Counted from the stretch's first letter, positions 17,593 through 27,131 are shown. The stretch: 36,810 nucleotides of DNA from Paludibacteraceae bacterium (GCA_016292775.1 JAEDFN010000014.1:1-36810); one strand, 5' to 3'. Program-made: numbers and translations. Notes: generated by a model not told the origin, from the sequence alone.

Positions 17593-19296
17593 TTATGCTT
17601 TATAAAGATTTACATCATCAGCATTAAAATTGTTTATAAAATGCAGATGTTTAGCAAATTCTGTTTGAGCGTAATTGAAATATACTCTTGCCGAGTTATC
17701 GAATTGATTATCTCTAGTTGCATCAATAATAAGCAAGTAAGTCATAATAATATGTCCTGCCATTTCCACTAAGCGACGTGCAATAAAGTCGGTATACTCT
17801 TGATTTTTAAGTTCCACTACTCTATTAACCACCTCTTCATATTGATTAGTCATATTAATAAGAGCATTTTTGATATTATCAAAACGTGTATCAATATTTT
17901 CGGCTTCATATTTACGTATTTGTTTTAAATAGCTATGAGTGGTGACGTGACGAATAGCAGCTACTGTTTGAAGTTGTGAAGTGCCTTCGTAAATAGTGAG
18001 GATGCGTGCATCTCTATAAAGGCGTTCACAAGGATAATCTTTCATAAATCCGGAGCCACCATGTACCTGTATACAATCGTATGCATTTTGATTTGCAAAT
18101 TCAGAAGCAAACATTTTAAGCATAGGAGTGAAAGCATCGGCAAGTTTTTGGAAATCTTTATATTCAGCTTTTTCCTCCGGAGTTAATTTTCTTGTAGCTT
18201 CGATAGCCTCATAAGCTTTATAAACATCCACGAAACGAGTACATTCGTAAAGGATAGCACGAGAAGCGTCCAATTTAGCTTTAATAAGAGAAATCATCTC
18301 AAATACGGCAGGGAATTCGATGATAGCTTTACCAAATTGGCGACGATCTTTAGCATAAGCCAAGGCCTCTTCATAAGCAGAGGCAGAGAGACCAACAGAT
18401 TGAGCACCAACGCCAAGGCGAGCACCATTCATCAGCGACATCACATATTTGATAAGACCCATACGGCGAGTACCAATAAGTTTTGCCGGTGCATTAGTAA
18501 ATACAAGTTCACAAGTAGGAGAACCTTTAATACCTAATTTATTTTCGATACGGCGAACTTTAATTTTGTCATTATGTTTATTATCGCAAACGAAATATGA
18601 AAGTCCGCGACCGTCGGTAGTACCCTCTTCAGTACGTGCAAGTACTAATTTAATATGTGCATCACCATTAGTAATAAAGCGTTTCACACCATTAAGATAC
18701 CAAGTTTGGTCTTCTTCGTTGAAAGTAGCTTTTAATTGCACAGCTTGTAAATCGGAACCGGCATCAGGCTCGGTAAGGTCCATAGAGCAAGTTTCACCGG
18801 CGCAAACTCGAGGTAAAAATTCAGCTTTAATATCATCAGAAGCGAATTCAGCAATAGTTTCCGCACAATCTTGCAATCCCCAGATGTTAGCAAAACCGGC
18901 ATCGGCTCGGCTTACCAATTCTGCAGCCATAACATAAGGCACCATAGAGAAGTTCAAACCGCCATATTGGCGAGGAAGAGACATACCATAAAGGCCGGCT
19001 TTAGCTAAAGTTTCATGATTAATTTGAGTGCCCGGAGCATATTTTACTCGATTGTTAATAACTTGAGGTCCGTCATGATCAACACCTTCTGCATTAGGAG
19101 CAATAATTTCACCGCATATTTCGCCGATAATTTCAAGAATTTTATCATAAGAGTCGATAGCATCTTCAAAATTTTCCGGTGCATAATCATATTTATCTTT
19201 ATCCTCGTAATTTCTCTCTTTAAGAGTAACGATTTTCTCCATTAAAGGATGAGAGAGTTGAAATTTTAATGCAGGATTTTCTTTATAAAAGTTCAT
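17593..19296 (-). CDS. Acyl-CoA dehydrogenase
   Basis: A 567-residue FAD enzyme that introduces or removes the 2,3 double bond of acyl-CoA and exchanges electrons with Etf. Visible family blocks: GLYGMSLPRQYGGLNFSMVP (N-terminal helical domain), SMDLTEPDAGSDLQAVQLKA (flavin strand), GVKRFITNGDAHIK, GARLGVGAQSVGLSASAYEE then KDRRQFGKAI (C-terminal helical domain), and LYRDARILTIYEGTSQLQT with Glu437 in the position of the usual catalytic base. It is longer than short- or medium-chain enzymes (about 380) owing to a C-terminal extension (residues 450-567), like the longer acyl-CoA dehydrogenases of Bacteroidota. It is third in an operon after etfB and etfA. Whether it runs as a dehydrogenase or, with Etf, as an enoyl-CoA reductase in fermentation cannot be told. 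Confidence 0.94.
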   Translation of the reverse strand: MNFYKENPALKFQLSHPLMEKIVTLKERNYEDKDKYDYAPENFEDAIDSYDKILEIIGEICGEIIAPNAEGVDHDGPQVINNRVKYAPGTQINHETLAKAGLYGMSLPRQYGGLNFSMVPYVMAAELVSRADAGFANIWGLQDCAETIAEFASDDIKAEFLPRVCAGETCSMDLTEPDAGSDLQAVQLKATFNEEDQTWYLNGVKRFITNGDAHIKLVLARTEEGTTDGRGLSYFVCDNKHNDKIKVRRIENKLGIKGSPTCELVFTNAPAKLIGTRRMGLIKYVMSLMNGARLGVGAQSVGLSASAYEEALAYAKDRRQFGKAIIEFPAVFEMISLIKAKLDASRAILYECTRFVDVYKAYEAIEATRKLTPEEKAEYKDFQKLADAFTPMLKMFASEFANQNAYDCIQVHGGSGFMKDYPCERLYRDARILTIYEGTSQLQTVAAIRHVTTHSYLKQIRKYEAENIDTRFDNIKNALINMTNQYEEVVNRVVELKNQEYTDFIARRLVEMAGHIIMTYLLIIDATRDNQFDNSARVYFNYAQTEFAKHLHFINNFNADDVNLYKA

Positions 19297-19320
19297 AATA
19301 AAATAAGATTAATACGGTTT

Positions 19321-20340
19321 TTATTTGGTGTTAGCTTTATAATATTTAATGAGTTTAGGAACGACATCCTCCACATTACCGGTTATCACATAATCGGCAA
19401 TAGTATTGATAGGAGCATTAGGGTCGTTATTGATAGCGATGATAATAGAGCTATCTTGCATACCGGCAATATGTTGAATTTGACCGGAAATACCACAAGC
19501 GATATAGAGTTTAGGACGAACGGTAACACCAGTTTGACCAATTTGGCGTTCATGTTCGCAGAAACCTGCATCAACAGCGGCACGAGAAGCACCTACTTCG
19601 CCACCAAGCACAGAAGCTAATTCATAAAGCATATTGAAGCCCTCTGCACTTCCCATACCATAACCACCGGCTACGATAATAGGGGCGGATTTGATATTTA
19701 ATTTAGACTTTTCGATATTACGATTGATAACCTCAATAGCGAAATCTTCGTTAGAAACATAATCGTTTACATCAATACATCTCACTTCACCCTTGTAGTT
19801 ATTATCGAGAATTTGTTTTTTCATAACGCCTTCTCTTACTGTAGCCATTTGAGGGCGACATTCAGGGTTTACGATAGTAGCAACGATATTACCACCAAAA
19901 GCAGGGCGAATTTGATAGAGTAAGTTGTCGTAATGTTTGTTGTTTTTCTTATCCTCGTATTCACCGATTTCGAGCATAGTACAATCGGCTGTCAATCCAC
20001 TAAAGAGAGCGGAAGAAACGCGAGGACCCAAATCACGACCAACGGAAGTAGCTCCTAATAAAGCAATTTGAGGTTTCTCTTCTTTAAAGAGTTTGACTAC
20101 GATACTTGTATGAGGTAAAGTAGTATAATATTTTAATCTTTTATCATCAGCAATTGTAAGACGGTCAACACCATAAGGGAATACTTGAGCTGCTACACCA
20201 TCGAGATTGTAACCAATAGCAAGAGCCTCTAATTTACAACCTAATTTATCGGCCAAAGTACGACCCTTTGTAAGTAACTCAAGACTGACTTCAGCAACAA
20301 TGCCATCTTCAATTTCCAAATATACAAATATATTATTCAT
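19321..20340 (-). CDS. etfA: Electron transfer flavoprotein, alpha subunit
   Basis: A 339-residue EtfA. The N-terminal half is the Rossmann-like domain that packs on EtfB (DKLGCKLEALAIGYN; ATSVGRDLGPRVSSALFSGL). The C-terminal domain binds FAD: ASRAAVDAGFCEHERQIGQT and GVTVRPKLYIACGISGQIQH, then IAINNDPNAPINTIADY. These are the standard FAD motifs and all are intact. Together with EtfB it accepts electrons from the acyl-CoA dehydrogenase encoded next to it. It lies 49 bases after etfB and 24 bases before the dehydrogenase. Confidence 0.97.
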   Translation of the reverse strand: MNNIFVYLEIEDGIVAEVSLELLTKGRTLADKLGCKLEALAIGYNLDGVAAQVFPYGVDRLTIADDKRLKYYTTLPHTSIVVKLFKEEKPQIALLGATSVGRDLGPRVSSALFSGLTADCTMLEIGEYEDKKNNKHYDNLLYQIRPAFGGNIVATIVNPECRPQMATVREGVMKKQILDNNYKGEVRCIDVNDYVSNEDFAIEVINRNIEKSKLNIKSAPIIVAGGYGMGSAEGFNMLYELASVLGGEVGASRAAVDAGFCEHERQIGQTGVTVRPKLYIACGISGQIQHIAGMQDSSIIIAINNDPNAPINTIADYVITGNVEDVVPKLIKYYKANTK

Positions 20341-20389
20341 TGTATTAAAAATTTTACATTAATAAACTGTGAAAAAACAACTGTAAACA

Positions 20390-21262
20390 TTAACCGATAG
20401 TGTGGTTTACAATTAATTCTTTCATTAAAGCATCAATCTCAGCATCTGTAGGTTGTAAACGTTTACTCTCTTTAGCTGTAAATACCACGCTCTCAATTTG
20501 TTTCACCTTAGTAGGAGAGCCTGACATACCGAGCCATTTAGGGTCGTGATCGATATCAGCAACACTGAGCTCGTTTATTTTTAAGTAAGGTTTTTTACTC
20601 AACAAATCGGTATAATCCAAACCGGCTTCTGCAATTTCAGAAGGAGTTTTAGCCAATTTATATTTCATAGTCAGTTTTGCATGACGAGGGCGACATGGCG
20701 CAGCAGAACCATTTACTGTGACGAGCATAGGTAATTTACCTTGAACTACTTCAGTACCACGTTCAAGACGGCGTTTAACAATGATAGTATTATCTTTTAC
20801 ATCAACAATCTCTTCCGCATAAGTTATTTGAGGGATAGATAATTTTTCCGCTACTTGAGGGCCAACTTGAGCAGTATCACCATCAATAGCTTGTCTACCA
20901 CAGATAATAATATCTATTTTTCCTATTTTACGAAGAGCACAAGAGAGTGCATATGAAGTAGCTAATGTGTCAGAACCGGCAAATTCACGACCACTTAACA
21001 GGTATCCACCATCAGCACCACGGAAAATACTTTCACGAATAACTTCTGCAGCACGTGAAGGTCCCATAGTTAAAATATGTACAGTTGAACCTGGATTTTT
21101 TTCTTTCAAACGTAATGCTTGTTCCAAAGCATTTAAGTCCTCCGGGTTAAAAATTGCAGGAAGAGCAGCACGATTTACGGTACCATCCTCTTTCATTGCA
21201 TCTTTTCCTACATTACGTGTATCCGGTACTTGTTTGGCAAGTACTACAATTTTTAATTCCAT
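20390..21262 (-). CDS. etfB: Electron transfer flavoprotein, beta subunit
   Basis: A 290-residue EtfB beginning MELKIVVLAKQVPDTRNV. The frame runs further upstream, but this ATG gives the standard N-terminus and lies downstream of the promoter. AMP-binding and subunit-contact motifs are present: NPEDLNALEQALRLKE, SGREFAGSDTLATSYALSCA, IICGRQAIDGDTAQVGPQVA, and the recognition loop region RRLERGTEVVQGKLPMLVTV. The length is that of the slightly longer Bacteroidota/clostridial forms. It is the first gene of the etfB-etfA-dehydrogenase operon. A bifurcating Etf, with FAD in both subunits, is possible but I cannot decide it by eye. Confidence 0.97.
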   Translation of the reverse strand: MELKIVVLAKQVPDTRNVGKDAMKEDGTVNRAALPAIFNPEDLNALEQALRLKEKNPGSTVHILTMGPSRAAEVIRESIFRGADGGYLLSGREFAGSDTLATSYALSCALRKIGKIDIIICGRQAIDGDTAQVGPQVAEKLSIPQITYAEEIVDVKDNTIIVKRRLERGTEVVQGKLPMLVTVNGSAAPCRPRHAKLTMKYKLAKTPSEIAEAGLDYTDLLSKKPYLKINELSVADIDHDPKWLGMSGSPTKVKQIESVVFTAKESKRLQPTDAEIDALMKELIVNHTIG

Positions 21263-21322
21263 ACGTATAACTTGTTTGGTTAATTTATTTCTTGGATAAA
21301 AATTTATAAGCATTATCCGTTG

Positions 21323-21352
21323 CAAAGTTACCAAAAATAATTTATATATCAA
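21323..21352 (-). promoter_or_regulatory. Promoter of etfB-etfA-acyl-CoA dehydrogenase
   Basis: On the minus strand TTG (21350-21352), 19 bases, then TAACTTTG (21323-21330), followed by GCA. Both boxes and the spacing fit the Bacteroidota sigma-ABfr consensus. The leader is about 55 bases. Confidence 0.75.
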
Positions 21353-21392
21353 TATTCTACCTTTAACATTTTAGTATTCAAGATAAAATAAG

Positions 21393-21400
21393 TACTTTTG
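21393..21400 (+). promoter_or_regulatory. -7 box of the methyltransferase gene
   Basis: TACTTTTG matches TAnnTTTG and is followed by CAAAC. It lies 18 bases before the first ATG at 21419, so the transcript would have a leader of only about a dozen bases. It is divergent from the etf promoter about 60 bases away. Confidence 0.6.
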
Positions 21401-21418
21401 CAAACAATTTTTACTGTA

Positions 21419-22621
21419 ATGATGATGGATGAAAATACTAAATTATATATAAAAAATCATTTGAATGATGATGTTTTTCAATTGGCGCTTGATAATAAAC
21501 GTACTGATATTGATATTCAATTGGCATTAAGGCAGATATCCGGCTATCAAATTTTAAAGCGCAAAGTGCCTGCATGGACAGAATTTGATAATTTACTTTA
21601 CCCCGTACATCTCTCATTAGAGCAATGTTCGAGTGAGAACACGGCAAAATTCAAAGCAAAAGTGATTACCGATTTGTTTTCTGATAAAGAATACACATTA
21701 TTGGATATGACATGTGGTTTTGGTGTGGATGCTTATTATATTTCACAAAATGCATCGTCAGCGATTTTGATTGAAAAGGACAAAGAGCTATCCGAGATAA
21801 CAAGACATAATTTCGAATTTTTTAATAGACATGCGGAAGTAATTAACTGTGACGCTGAAGAATTTTTAAAAACAAATAGTAATAAATATGATATAGTATT
21901 TATCGATCCGGCTCGAAGAGGTAAAAATGGAGAAAAGGTAGTACTTCTTGAAAACTGCACTCCAAATATATCGTTATTGATTCCCGAGATAAAAAAAATC
22001 ACTAATTACTTAGCTATAAAATTGTCGCCGATGTTTGATATTAAACAGCTATTATCTCAATTGCATTGTGTAAAAAGTATCTATTCCATCGGTGTTGACA
22101 ATGAATGTAAAGAGATTTTCGTTATCATAGATTTTTGTACAACAGATAGTAATACCAAAATAGTAGCTGTCAATATTTCGGAATCTGATAATGAGATATC
22201 CATTATGCAATCTGATTTTTTTGAAGAGGCATCTATAGAAAGTGTATATCCATCTGATTTTGGAAAATATTTATACGAACCATACGCCTCTTTTTTAAAA
22301 AGCGGATTGTATAAAACTATTGCTAACAGATACGATGCAAACAAAATTGATGTCAATTCGCATTTATATACTTCAAACGAAATAATTAAAAATTTTCCGG
22401 GAAGAAAATTCGAGATAGTTGATATAGTGGAGTTTAACAAGAAAGAAGCGAAACAATTTTTTAAAAAATATGAGAAAGCCAATATTACGGTAAGGAATTT
22501 CCCTATAACAGCAGATAATCTTCGTAACAATTATAAAGTAAAAAATGGAGGGGATAATTATGTATTTGCTACCACAATTTTCCCCTCCAAACGAGTATTA
22601 ATTAATTGTAAGAAGATTTGA
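21419..22621 (+). CDS. THUMP-like class I SAM-dependent methyltransferase
   Basis: A 400-residue protein. An N-terminal helical domain (residues 1-85, with QLALRQISGYQILKRKVPAW) precedes a Rossmann-type methyltransferase core: LLDMTCGFGVDAYYISQ is SAM motif I, AILIEKD is motif II, and DIVFIDPARRG is motif IV. IDPARR is characteristic of a Bacteroidota family annotated as THUMP-like methyltransferases. The C-terminal part (about 290-395, KNFPGRKFEIVDIVEFNKKE and NFPITADNLRNNYKVKNGG) matches the THUMP-like RNA-binding end. RNA methylation is a reasonable guess; the target is unknown. Three ATG codons in a row (21419, 21422, 21425) could each be the start. The gene ends base-to-base against the convergent M23 gene. 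Confidence 0.85.
   Translation: MMMDENTKLYIKNHLNDDVFQLALDNKRTDIDIQLALRQISGYQILKRKVPAWTEFDNLLYPVHLSLEQCSSENTAKFKAKVITDLFSDKEYTLLDMTCGFGVDAYYISQNASSAILIEKDKELSEITRHNFEFFNRHAEVINCDAEEFLKTNSNKYDIVFIDPARRGKNGEKVVLLENCTPNISLLIPEIKKITNYLAIKLSPMFDIKQLLSQLHCVKSIYSIGVDNECKEIFVIIDFCTTDSNTKIVAVNISESDNEISIMQSDFFEEASIESVYPSDFGKYLYEPYASFLKSGLYKTIANRYDANKIDVNSHLYTSNEIIKNFPGRKFEIVDIVEFNKKEAKQFFKKYEKANITVRNFPITADNLRNNYKVKNGGDNYVFATTIFPSKRVLINCKKI
22538..22588 (-). terminator. Terminator of the helicase-M23 operon, inside the convergent methyltransferase gene
   Basis: On the minus strand GGAGGGGAAAATT (22588-22576) pairs with AATTATCCCCTCC (22559-22547) with one mismatch, a 16-base loop, and then ATTTTTTAC: a GC-rich stem followed by six T. 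It lies about 35 bases past the M23 stop. The same bases encode the last residues of the methyltransferase on the plus strand. Confidence 0.75.
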
Positions 22622-23848
22622 TTATTTCAATATTTCTATAAGAGGAATTTTAATTGAATCAAATTCAGCCTTTAGATTATCAGGAATTGGTTCTACAGGA
22701 GGAGATTCCAATTTCAGCGGGTTGATAGGTTCTCCGTTTTTCCATACTCTAAAATCAAGATGAGGACCGGTAGAAGAACCTGTGCTACCGACATAACCGA
22801 TTACCTGACCTTGACTTACATGTGTACCCTCTTTTATATTTGAAGCGAATTTGGAAAGGTGTAGATAAGCGGTGGTATAAACGGAATTATGCCTTATTTT
22901 AATGGTGTTTCCACCACCACCCTTATATCCCTTGGCAATTACTACCCCATCGCCGATGCTCATTACCGGAGTACCTGCCGGAGCAGCATAATCCACCCCT
23001 GTGTGAGGACGCACTGTTTTGTATATCGGGTGCTTACGAGCATAAGTAAAATGGCTGGAGATTCTTGAAAAACTCAATGGAGCCTTTAAAAAAGCTTTTC
23101 TTAAACTATTTCCTTCCAAATCCCAATATCCTTTAATATCTTCTTTTTCAAAATATATAGCGTAGTAAGGATGATTTGCATGGTAAAAAATTGCTGAATA
23201 GATAGAATCAATACCTATCGGCTCATTGTCGATATATAATTCGCTATAGTATACAATAAAACTATCCATCTTTTGTAGACCGAAAAAGTCGATACTCCAT
23301 GCATATATATCCGATAATTTCAGCGCCAAATTGATGTCCAACTCCGAGTCGCTGATAGCATTCCATAACGACGAAGTTATTACTGCACCGGAAACTCGTT
23401 TTTTAGAAATTGCAGGTTTCGAAAAAATTGAAGCTATAATAGTATCTTCTAAAAATTCCAATACAACAAAATCTTGTTTTGATTTATGATAAACAAAATA
23501 TCTTAAAGTGTGAGCAGAATCGTTTACATTATATATAGTGTACTTATTACCGGCATTAATTTTTCTGGGATCTAAAATAGAATCCGGAACCAAATTCAGA
23601 TTATTAATACTATTCGCATCCGCTCCGCTACTCGATAAAATATTTGAAAGACTATGACCCGGAGAAATTGTGTTCTCACTCTCTATTAAATCCGTAACAT
23701 CCACACCATATTTAATTATTTTAGAATGACTAACGGCATTCACTGATGTAGAATCATTTTCAGACGAAGAGTTATTATTTGCATTTTTATCCTTACACGC
23801 AAAAAATAATAAGGATAGAACTAATAAAGTATAAAATCTATATCTCAT
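22622..23848 (-). CDS. M23 family peptidoglycan endopeptidase, lipoprotein
   Basis: A 408-residue lipoprotein (MRYRFYTLLVLSLLFFAC, lipobox Cys18). The middle part resembles the OapA/LysM-like N-terminal domains of MepM-type enzymes (ISPGHSLSNILSSSGADANS). The C-terminal LytM domain (about residues 265-390) has the zinc motifs HPIYKTVRPHTGVDYAAPAG (His and Asp ligands in HTGVD), AYLHLSKF, and GSSTGPHLDFRVW (HLD). All ligands are present, so it is likely an active DD-endopeptidase that cuts peptide cross-links during wall growth, rather than a degenerate activator. Its ATG overlaps the stop of the upstream helicase gene in ATGA, so the two are translationally coupled. Confidence 0.93.
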   Translation of the reverse strand: MRYRFYTLLVLSLLFFACKDKNANNNSSSENDSTSVNAVSHSKIIKYGVDVTDLIESENTISPGHSLSNILSSSGADANSINNLNLVPDSILDPRKINAGNKYTIYNVNDSAHTLRYFVYHKSKQDFVVLEFLEDTIIASIFSKPAISKKRVSGAVITSSLWNAISDSELDINLALKLSDIYAWSIDFFGLQKMDSFIVYYSELYIDNEPIGIDSIYSAIFYHANHPYYAIYFEKEDIKGYWDLEGNSLRKAFLKAPLSFSRISSHFTYARKHPIYKTVRPHTGVDYAAPAGTPVMSIGDGVVIAKGYKGGGGNTIKIRHNSVYTTAYLHLSKFASNIKEGTHVSQGQVIGYVGSTGSSTGPHLDFRVWKNGEPINPLKLESPPVEPIPDNLKAEFDSIKIPLIEILK

Positions 23849-26800
23849 TTTTTATTCACTTTAATACAATTACAATCAGGAAAATACAACAGATAACCAT
23901 CTACATTTTCGTAACCCATATTTTTTACTACACTGATGTAATTCCTTATTTGATTTTCATATATCTTATTAATTTTTCCAAACTTATAATCAATAATAAT
24001 TGCATGATTATCCTTTATCATTAGTCTGTCACACCGATTAATACAATCATCTATGCTATTAAAAATTTCAATCTCATTATAGACCTTGAATCCATTATCA
24101 TCATCAAAAAAAGTAGATACATCACTATTACGTATTTCATCAATGTATTCGTAAATCAAATTTTTATCTTCGATAATACCATCAGAACAAAATTGATTTA
24201 CCACCCTATCGATATCCGAAAAATACTTAATATTTTCGAAAATTTTATGCATGATAATACCATGCTTTATTTTCAACCGTTCCTCTTCGGTAAGAGTACT
24301 TTGCCCCTTTTTAACGAATAAATTATTATCAATATTGTTTTTATAGTTGATATCTATATAATTAAAAACCTCTGATTCCTTATTATTATTTTTATTATCA
24401 TCTTTAATTTCAACTAATTCACCACAAGTGTATGTATCTAAATTAATATTCATTATTTCTTTCCCTTCGTCTTCATCCAAAATAGATTTAACCTTTTCTC
24501 CAAGGCTATCTTTCTTCATTTCAAAATTAATAAACAGATACTTCGTAGGACGAGTAACGGCAACATAAAAAATATTCAGCATGTCAGACAGCTTATCTAT
24601 CAAATTGCTATCATACAGTGAATTAAATGCTGAATTTTTTAGTTTCTTGTTATTAATATTCAGAATAACCTTGTTTTGTTTAAAGTGAGTGAAAAGGAAT
24701 TCTTTGTGAAAACTATCTACAATACCATCTTTAGTGGCTTTAAAGTTGATAAAAGGTAAAAACACTGCATCAAATTCTAATCCTTTTGATTTATGAATAG
24801 TAATAATCTGAATAGCATTATTAGCATTAGGCATAGTAATGGAGATATTATTCGATTTTTCGCTCCAATATTTCAAGAAATTTGTAATATTTTGATACTT
24901 GAATTTTTCTGAAAAAGCATTGATATTATCCATTAACGACTGAATGAAGAGATAGTGTTGTTTACTACCATTCAAATTAGATAAACCAAAAAATTTATCA
25001 ATATTTTGTACCATCGGCAGTAACGACATTTTACTGATTTTCTTTATCTCATTCACCTTATTAGTAATGGCATTGGTATTATTATTTTCAAACCAAATTC
25101 TTAACCAAAAAGAGAGCCACTCATCAATAGAATTTGTATCTACACACATCCAATCTATTTCAGATATGTTTTTACCAAGTAAATAATATGTGTCGACTAA
25201 TAAGTTTGCACGAAACAATAAATTCTTCATATCAGTACAGAACTCCACAAGCGACAAGATAAATTTTACTGCATTATTATCCGATGTTTTTAGTGCATCT
25301 GCCGAATAGAAAGGGATTTTCTCTAAAAGCAATCTGTTCGCTACTACACTACCCTCATTATTACGACGAACGATAATGGCCATTTTTGAAAAAGGAACAT
25401 TGATTTCACGTAAAGCTCTGATATTTTCTATTAATTTATCAAGAGCAATATCTACAAATTTATCATTCTTGTCGGGAGTAATAAAAGAGCAAGAAACAAA
25501 GCCATCATTAGAGCTTCTTGCATTTTGTTTTGTTTCGTCAACATTATACAAGTTGCATAATTCAGGATCGATTATTTTAGGTAGTTTAGTAAAAATCAGA
25601 TTGTTAAAATTTACGATATTCTTTGCACTTCGGAAATTATTATCCAGCGATTGGATATTTACAAGTTCGTTTTCATCTTTAAAATCCTTTCCCTTACCAA
25701 TATTATTAAGAATATTCCAATCACCATTACGCCATCTGTAAATACTTTGTTTCACATCCCCCACGATAAGAGATTCGTAATCTTGGCTGAACGACTCTTT
25801 AAGCAACGGGATAAAATTTTTCCACTGCAGTTGTGAAGTATCTTGAAATTCGTCAATCATATAGTGACGAATAGAAGAGCCTGTTTTTTCGTAAATAAAA
25901 GGCACATCGGAATTGTCGATAATTTTTTGAATAAACTCATTGGTAGAAGAGAGAATAACACAATCATTATCGAGGCATACTTGATTAATATTCTCCTGGA
26001 GAGTTTGAGTAATACCCAGAATATAAATATTTTTATTAATCTCCTTTAGAGTATTATATATTTTTTTCTGCTCGGAATCCTCCTTAATTAAATTCAATAC
26101 ATTATTTATATCTACTTTTAATTTATCAATGAATAAATTATCCAAATATTTTTGATTGGCTTTATTATACCACCAATCATTATCATTATCCAGGGCATCT
26201 TGGATTGTTTTTTTTATTTCAAAAGAATCCGGATTATCAACAACGGAAGACAACTTTAAAATTTGTGTTTTCAAAGTAGATTTAATATTCGAATTCTCAA
26301 TCTCCTTCTCATATTTTTTGATTTCATCACAAGCATTCGAAAGTAATGTCAAATATTGAGTTTTACCAATACTGATAAATTTTTTCAATTCGGCTAACGT
26401 GTTAATATTAAAACTTTCGGAGTGTTGTGTTTCCATTCTGAAAGATTCTTGATTTATAATATCTTTCAGAGCAATAATATCTTTACGGATATTCCAAGAT
26501 TTTCCTTCACTGATATTATCTTGAGAAAAAGTGAGCATCCAATTAATAAATTCTTGGGAATTAACCTTTTCATTAAGCATATTATCAGTAGCCTCTTCGA
26601 TGATAACATCGGTATCCAATTCTACACGATAATTCATATCAATATTCAACTCTTGGGCAAAAGAACGAACAATTGATTGAAAAAAACTGTCGATAGTAGA
26701 AACTCTGAAAGATGGGAAATCTTGTAATAAATCAGATAGTAATCTACCGGCAACAGAGCTAAAAACCGAGTCGTCTTTATCGGCGAGAAAATTGCAATCG

Positions 26801-27099
26801 TGTTTTAATTTTTCAACATAATCAGCAATTTCACCAGAGAAATTATTTTTAGATAATTTAAAAAGGCGGTCAAGAATACGTGTTTTCATTTCATCGGTAG
26901 ACTTATTGGTAAAAGTAACCGCAAGAATAGTACGATGAGCATTAGGGTACCACTTCGATGAGTCGTCATCCATTATATAAGCCTCTTGAGCCAAGAATAA
27001 ATATTTTATATAATTGTAAGCCAGTTGATACGTTTTACCGGAGCCTGCAGAGGCTTTATATACTTGAAGCAATTGGTGATATTCTTGATTTCTAATCAT
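23845..27099 (-). CDS. UvrD-like helicase with C-terminal RecB-family nuclease (AddA type)
   Basis: A 1084-residue superfamily 1A helicase-nuclease likely to process double-strand DNA ends for recombination. Helicase motifs in order: I ASAGSGKT (Lys22); II MIDEFQDTSQLQW; III LIVGDVKQSIYRWRNGD; IV NNFRSAKNIVNF; V ITIHKSKGLEFDAVFLPF; VI NIFYVAVTRPTKYLF. The C-terminal nuclease domain keeps its core: HGIIMHKIFENI, then DRLMIKDNHAIIIDYKFGK (the D...DYK pair) and the QIRNYISVV helix. The frame extends nine codons upstream, but those codons overlap the promoter at 27124-27131, so I use the ATG at 27099. Bacteroidota usually encode an AddB-like PD-(D/E)XK partner beside this gene; here the partner is not in the window. 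Confidence 0.93.
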   Translation of the reverse strand: MIRNQEYHQLLQVYKASAGSGKTYQLAYNYIKYLFLAQEAYIMDDDSSKWYPNAHRTILAVTFTNKSTDEMKTRILDRLFKLSKNNFSGEIADYVEKLKHDCNFLADKDDSVFSSVAGRLLSDLLQDFPSFRVSTIDSFFQSIVRSFAQELNIDMNYRVELDTDVIIEEATDNMLNEKVNSQEFINWMLTFSQDNISEGKSWNIRKDIIALKDIINQESFRMETQHSESFNINTLAELKKFISIGKTQYLTLLSNACDEIKKYEKEIENSNIKSTLKTQILKLSSVVDNPDSFEIKKTIQDALDNDNDWWYNKANQKYLDNLFIDKLKVDINNVLNLIKEDSEQKKIYNTLKEINKNIYILGITQTLQENINQVCLDNDCVILSSTNEFIQKIIDNSDVPFIYEKTGSSIRHYMIDEFQDTSQLQWKNFIPLLKESFSQDYESLIVGDVKQSIYRWRNGDWNILNNIGKGKDFKDENELVNIQSLDNNFRSAKNIVNFNNLIFTKLPKIIDPELCNLYNVDETKQNARSSNDGFVSCSFITPDKNDKFVDIALDKLIENIRALREINVPFSKMAIIVRRNNEGSVVANRLLLEKIPFYSADALKTSDNNAVKFILSLVEFCTDMKNLLFRANLLVDTYYLLGKNISEIDWMCVDTNSIDEWLSFWLRIWFENNNTNAITNKVNEIKKISKMSLLPMVQNIDKFFGLSNLNGSKQHYLFIQSLMDNINAFSEKFKYQNITNFLKYWSEKSNNISITMPNANNAIQIITIHKSKGLEFDAVFLPFINFKATKDGIVDSFHKEFLFTHFKQNKVILNINNKKLKNSAFNSLYDSNLIDKLSDMLNIFYVAVTRPTKYLFINFEMKKDSLGEKVKSILDEDEGKEIMNINLDTYTCGELVEIKDDNKNNNKESEVFNYIDINYKNNIDNNLFVKKGQSTLTEEERLKIKHGIIMHKIFENIKYFSDIDRVVNQFCSDGIIEDKNLIYEYIDEIRNSDVSTFFDDDNGFKVYNEIEIFNSIDDCINRCDRLMIKDNHAIIIDYKFGKINKIYENQIRNYISVVKNMGYENVDGYLLYFPDCNCIKVNKK

Positions 27100-27123
27100 A
27101 TAGCGATGTAATAAATTAACGTA

Positions 27124-27131
27124 CAAAGGTA
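27124..27131 (-). promoter_or_regulatory. -7 box of the helicase-M23 unit
   Basis: The minus strand reads TACCTTTG, fitting TAnnTTTG. The predicted transcript start near 27116 leaves a leader of about 17 bases before the ATG at 27099 and rules out the earlier in-frame start. A -33 box is not evident. Confidence 0.55.

Noticed and set aside
21263..21352. Thirty-residue extension of EtfB
   Set aside because: It overlaps the etf promoter, and EtfB family proteins begin at the MELKIVVL start.
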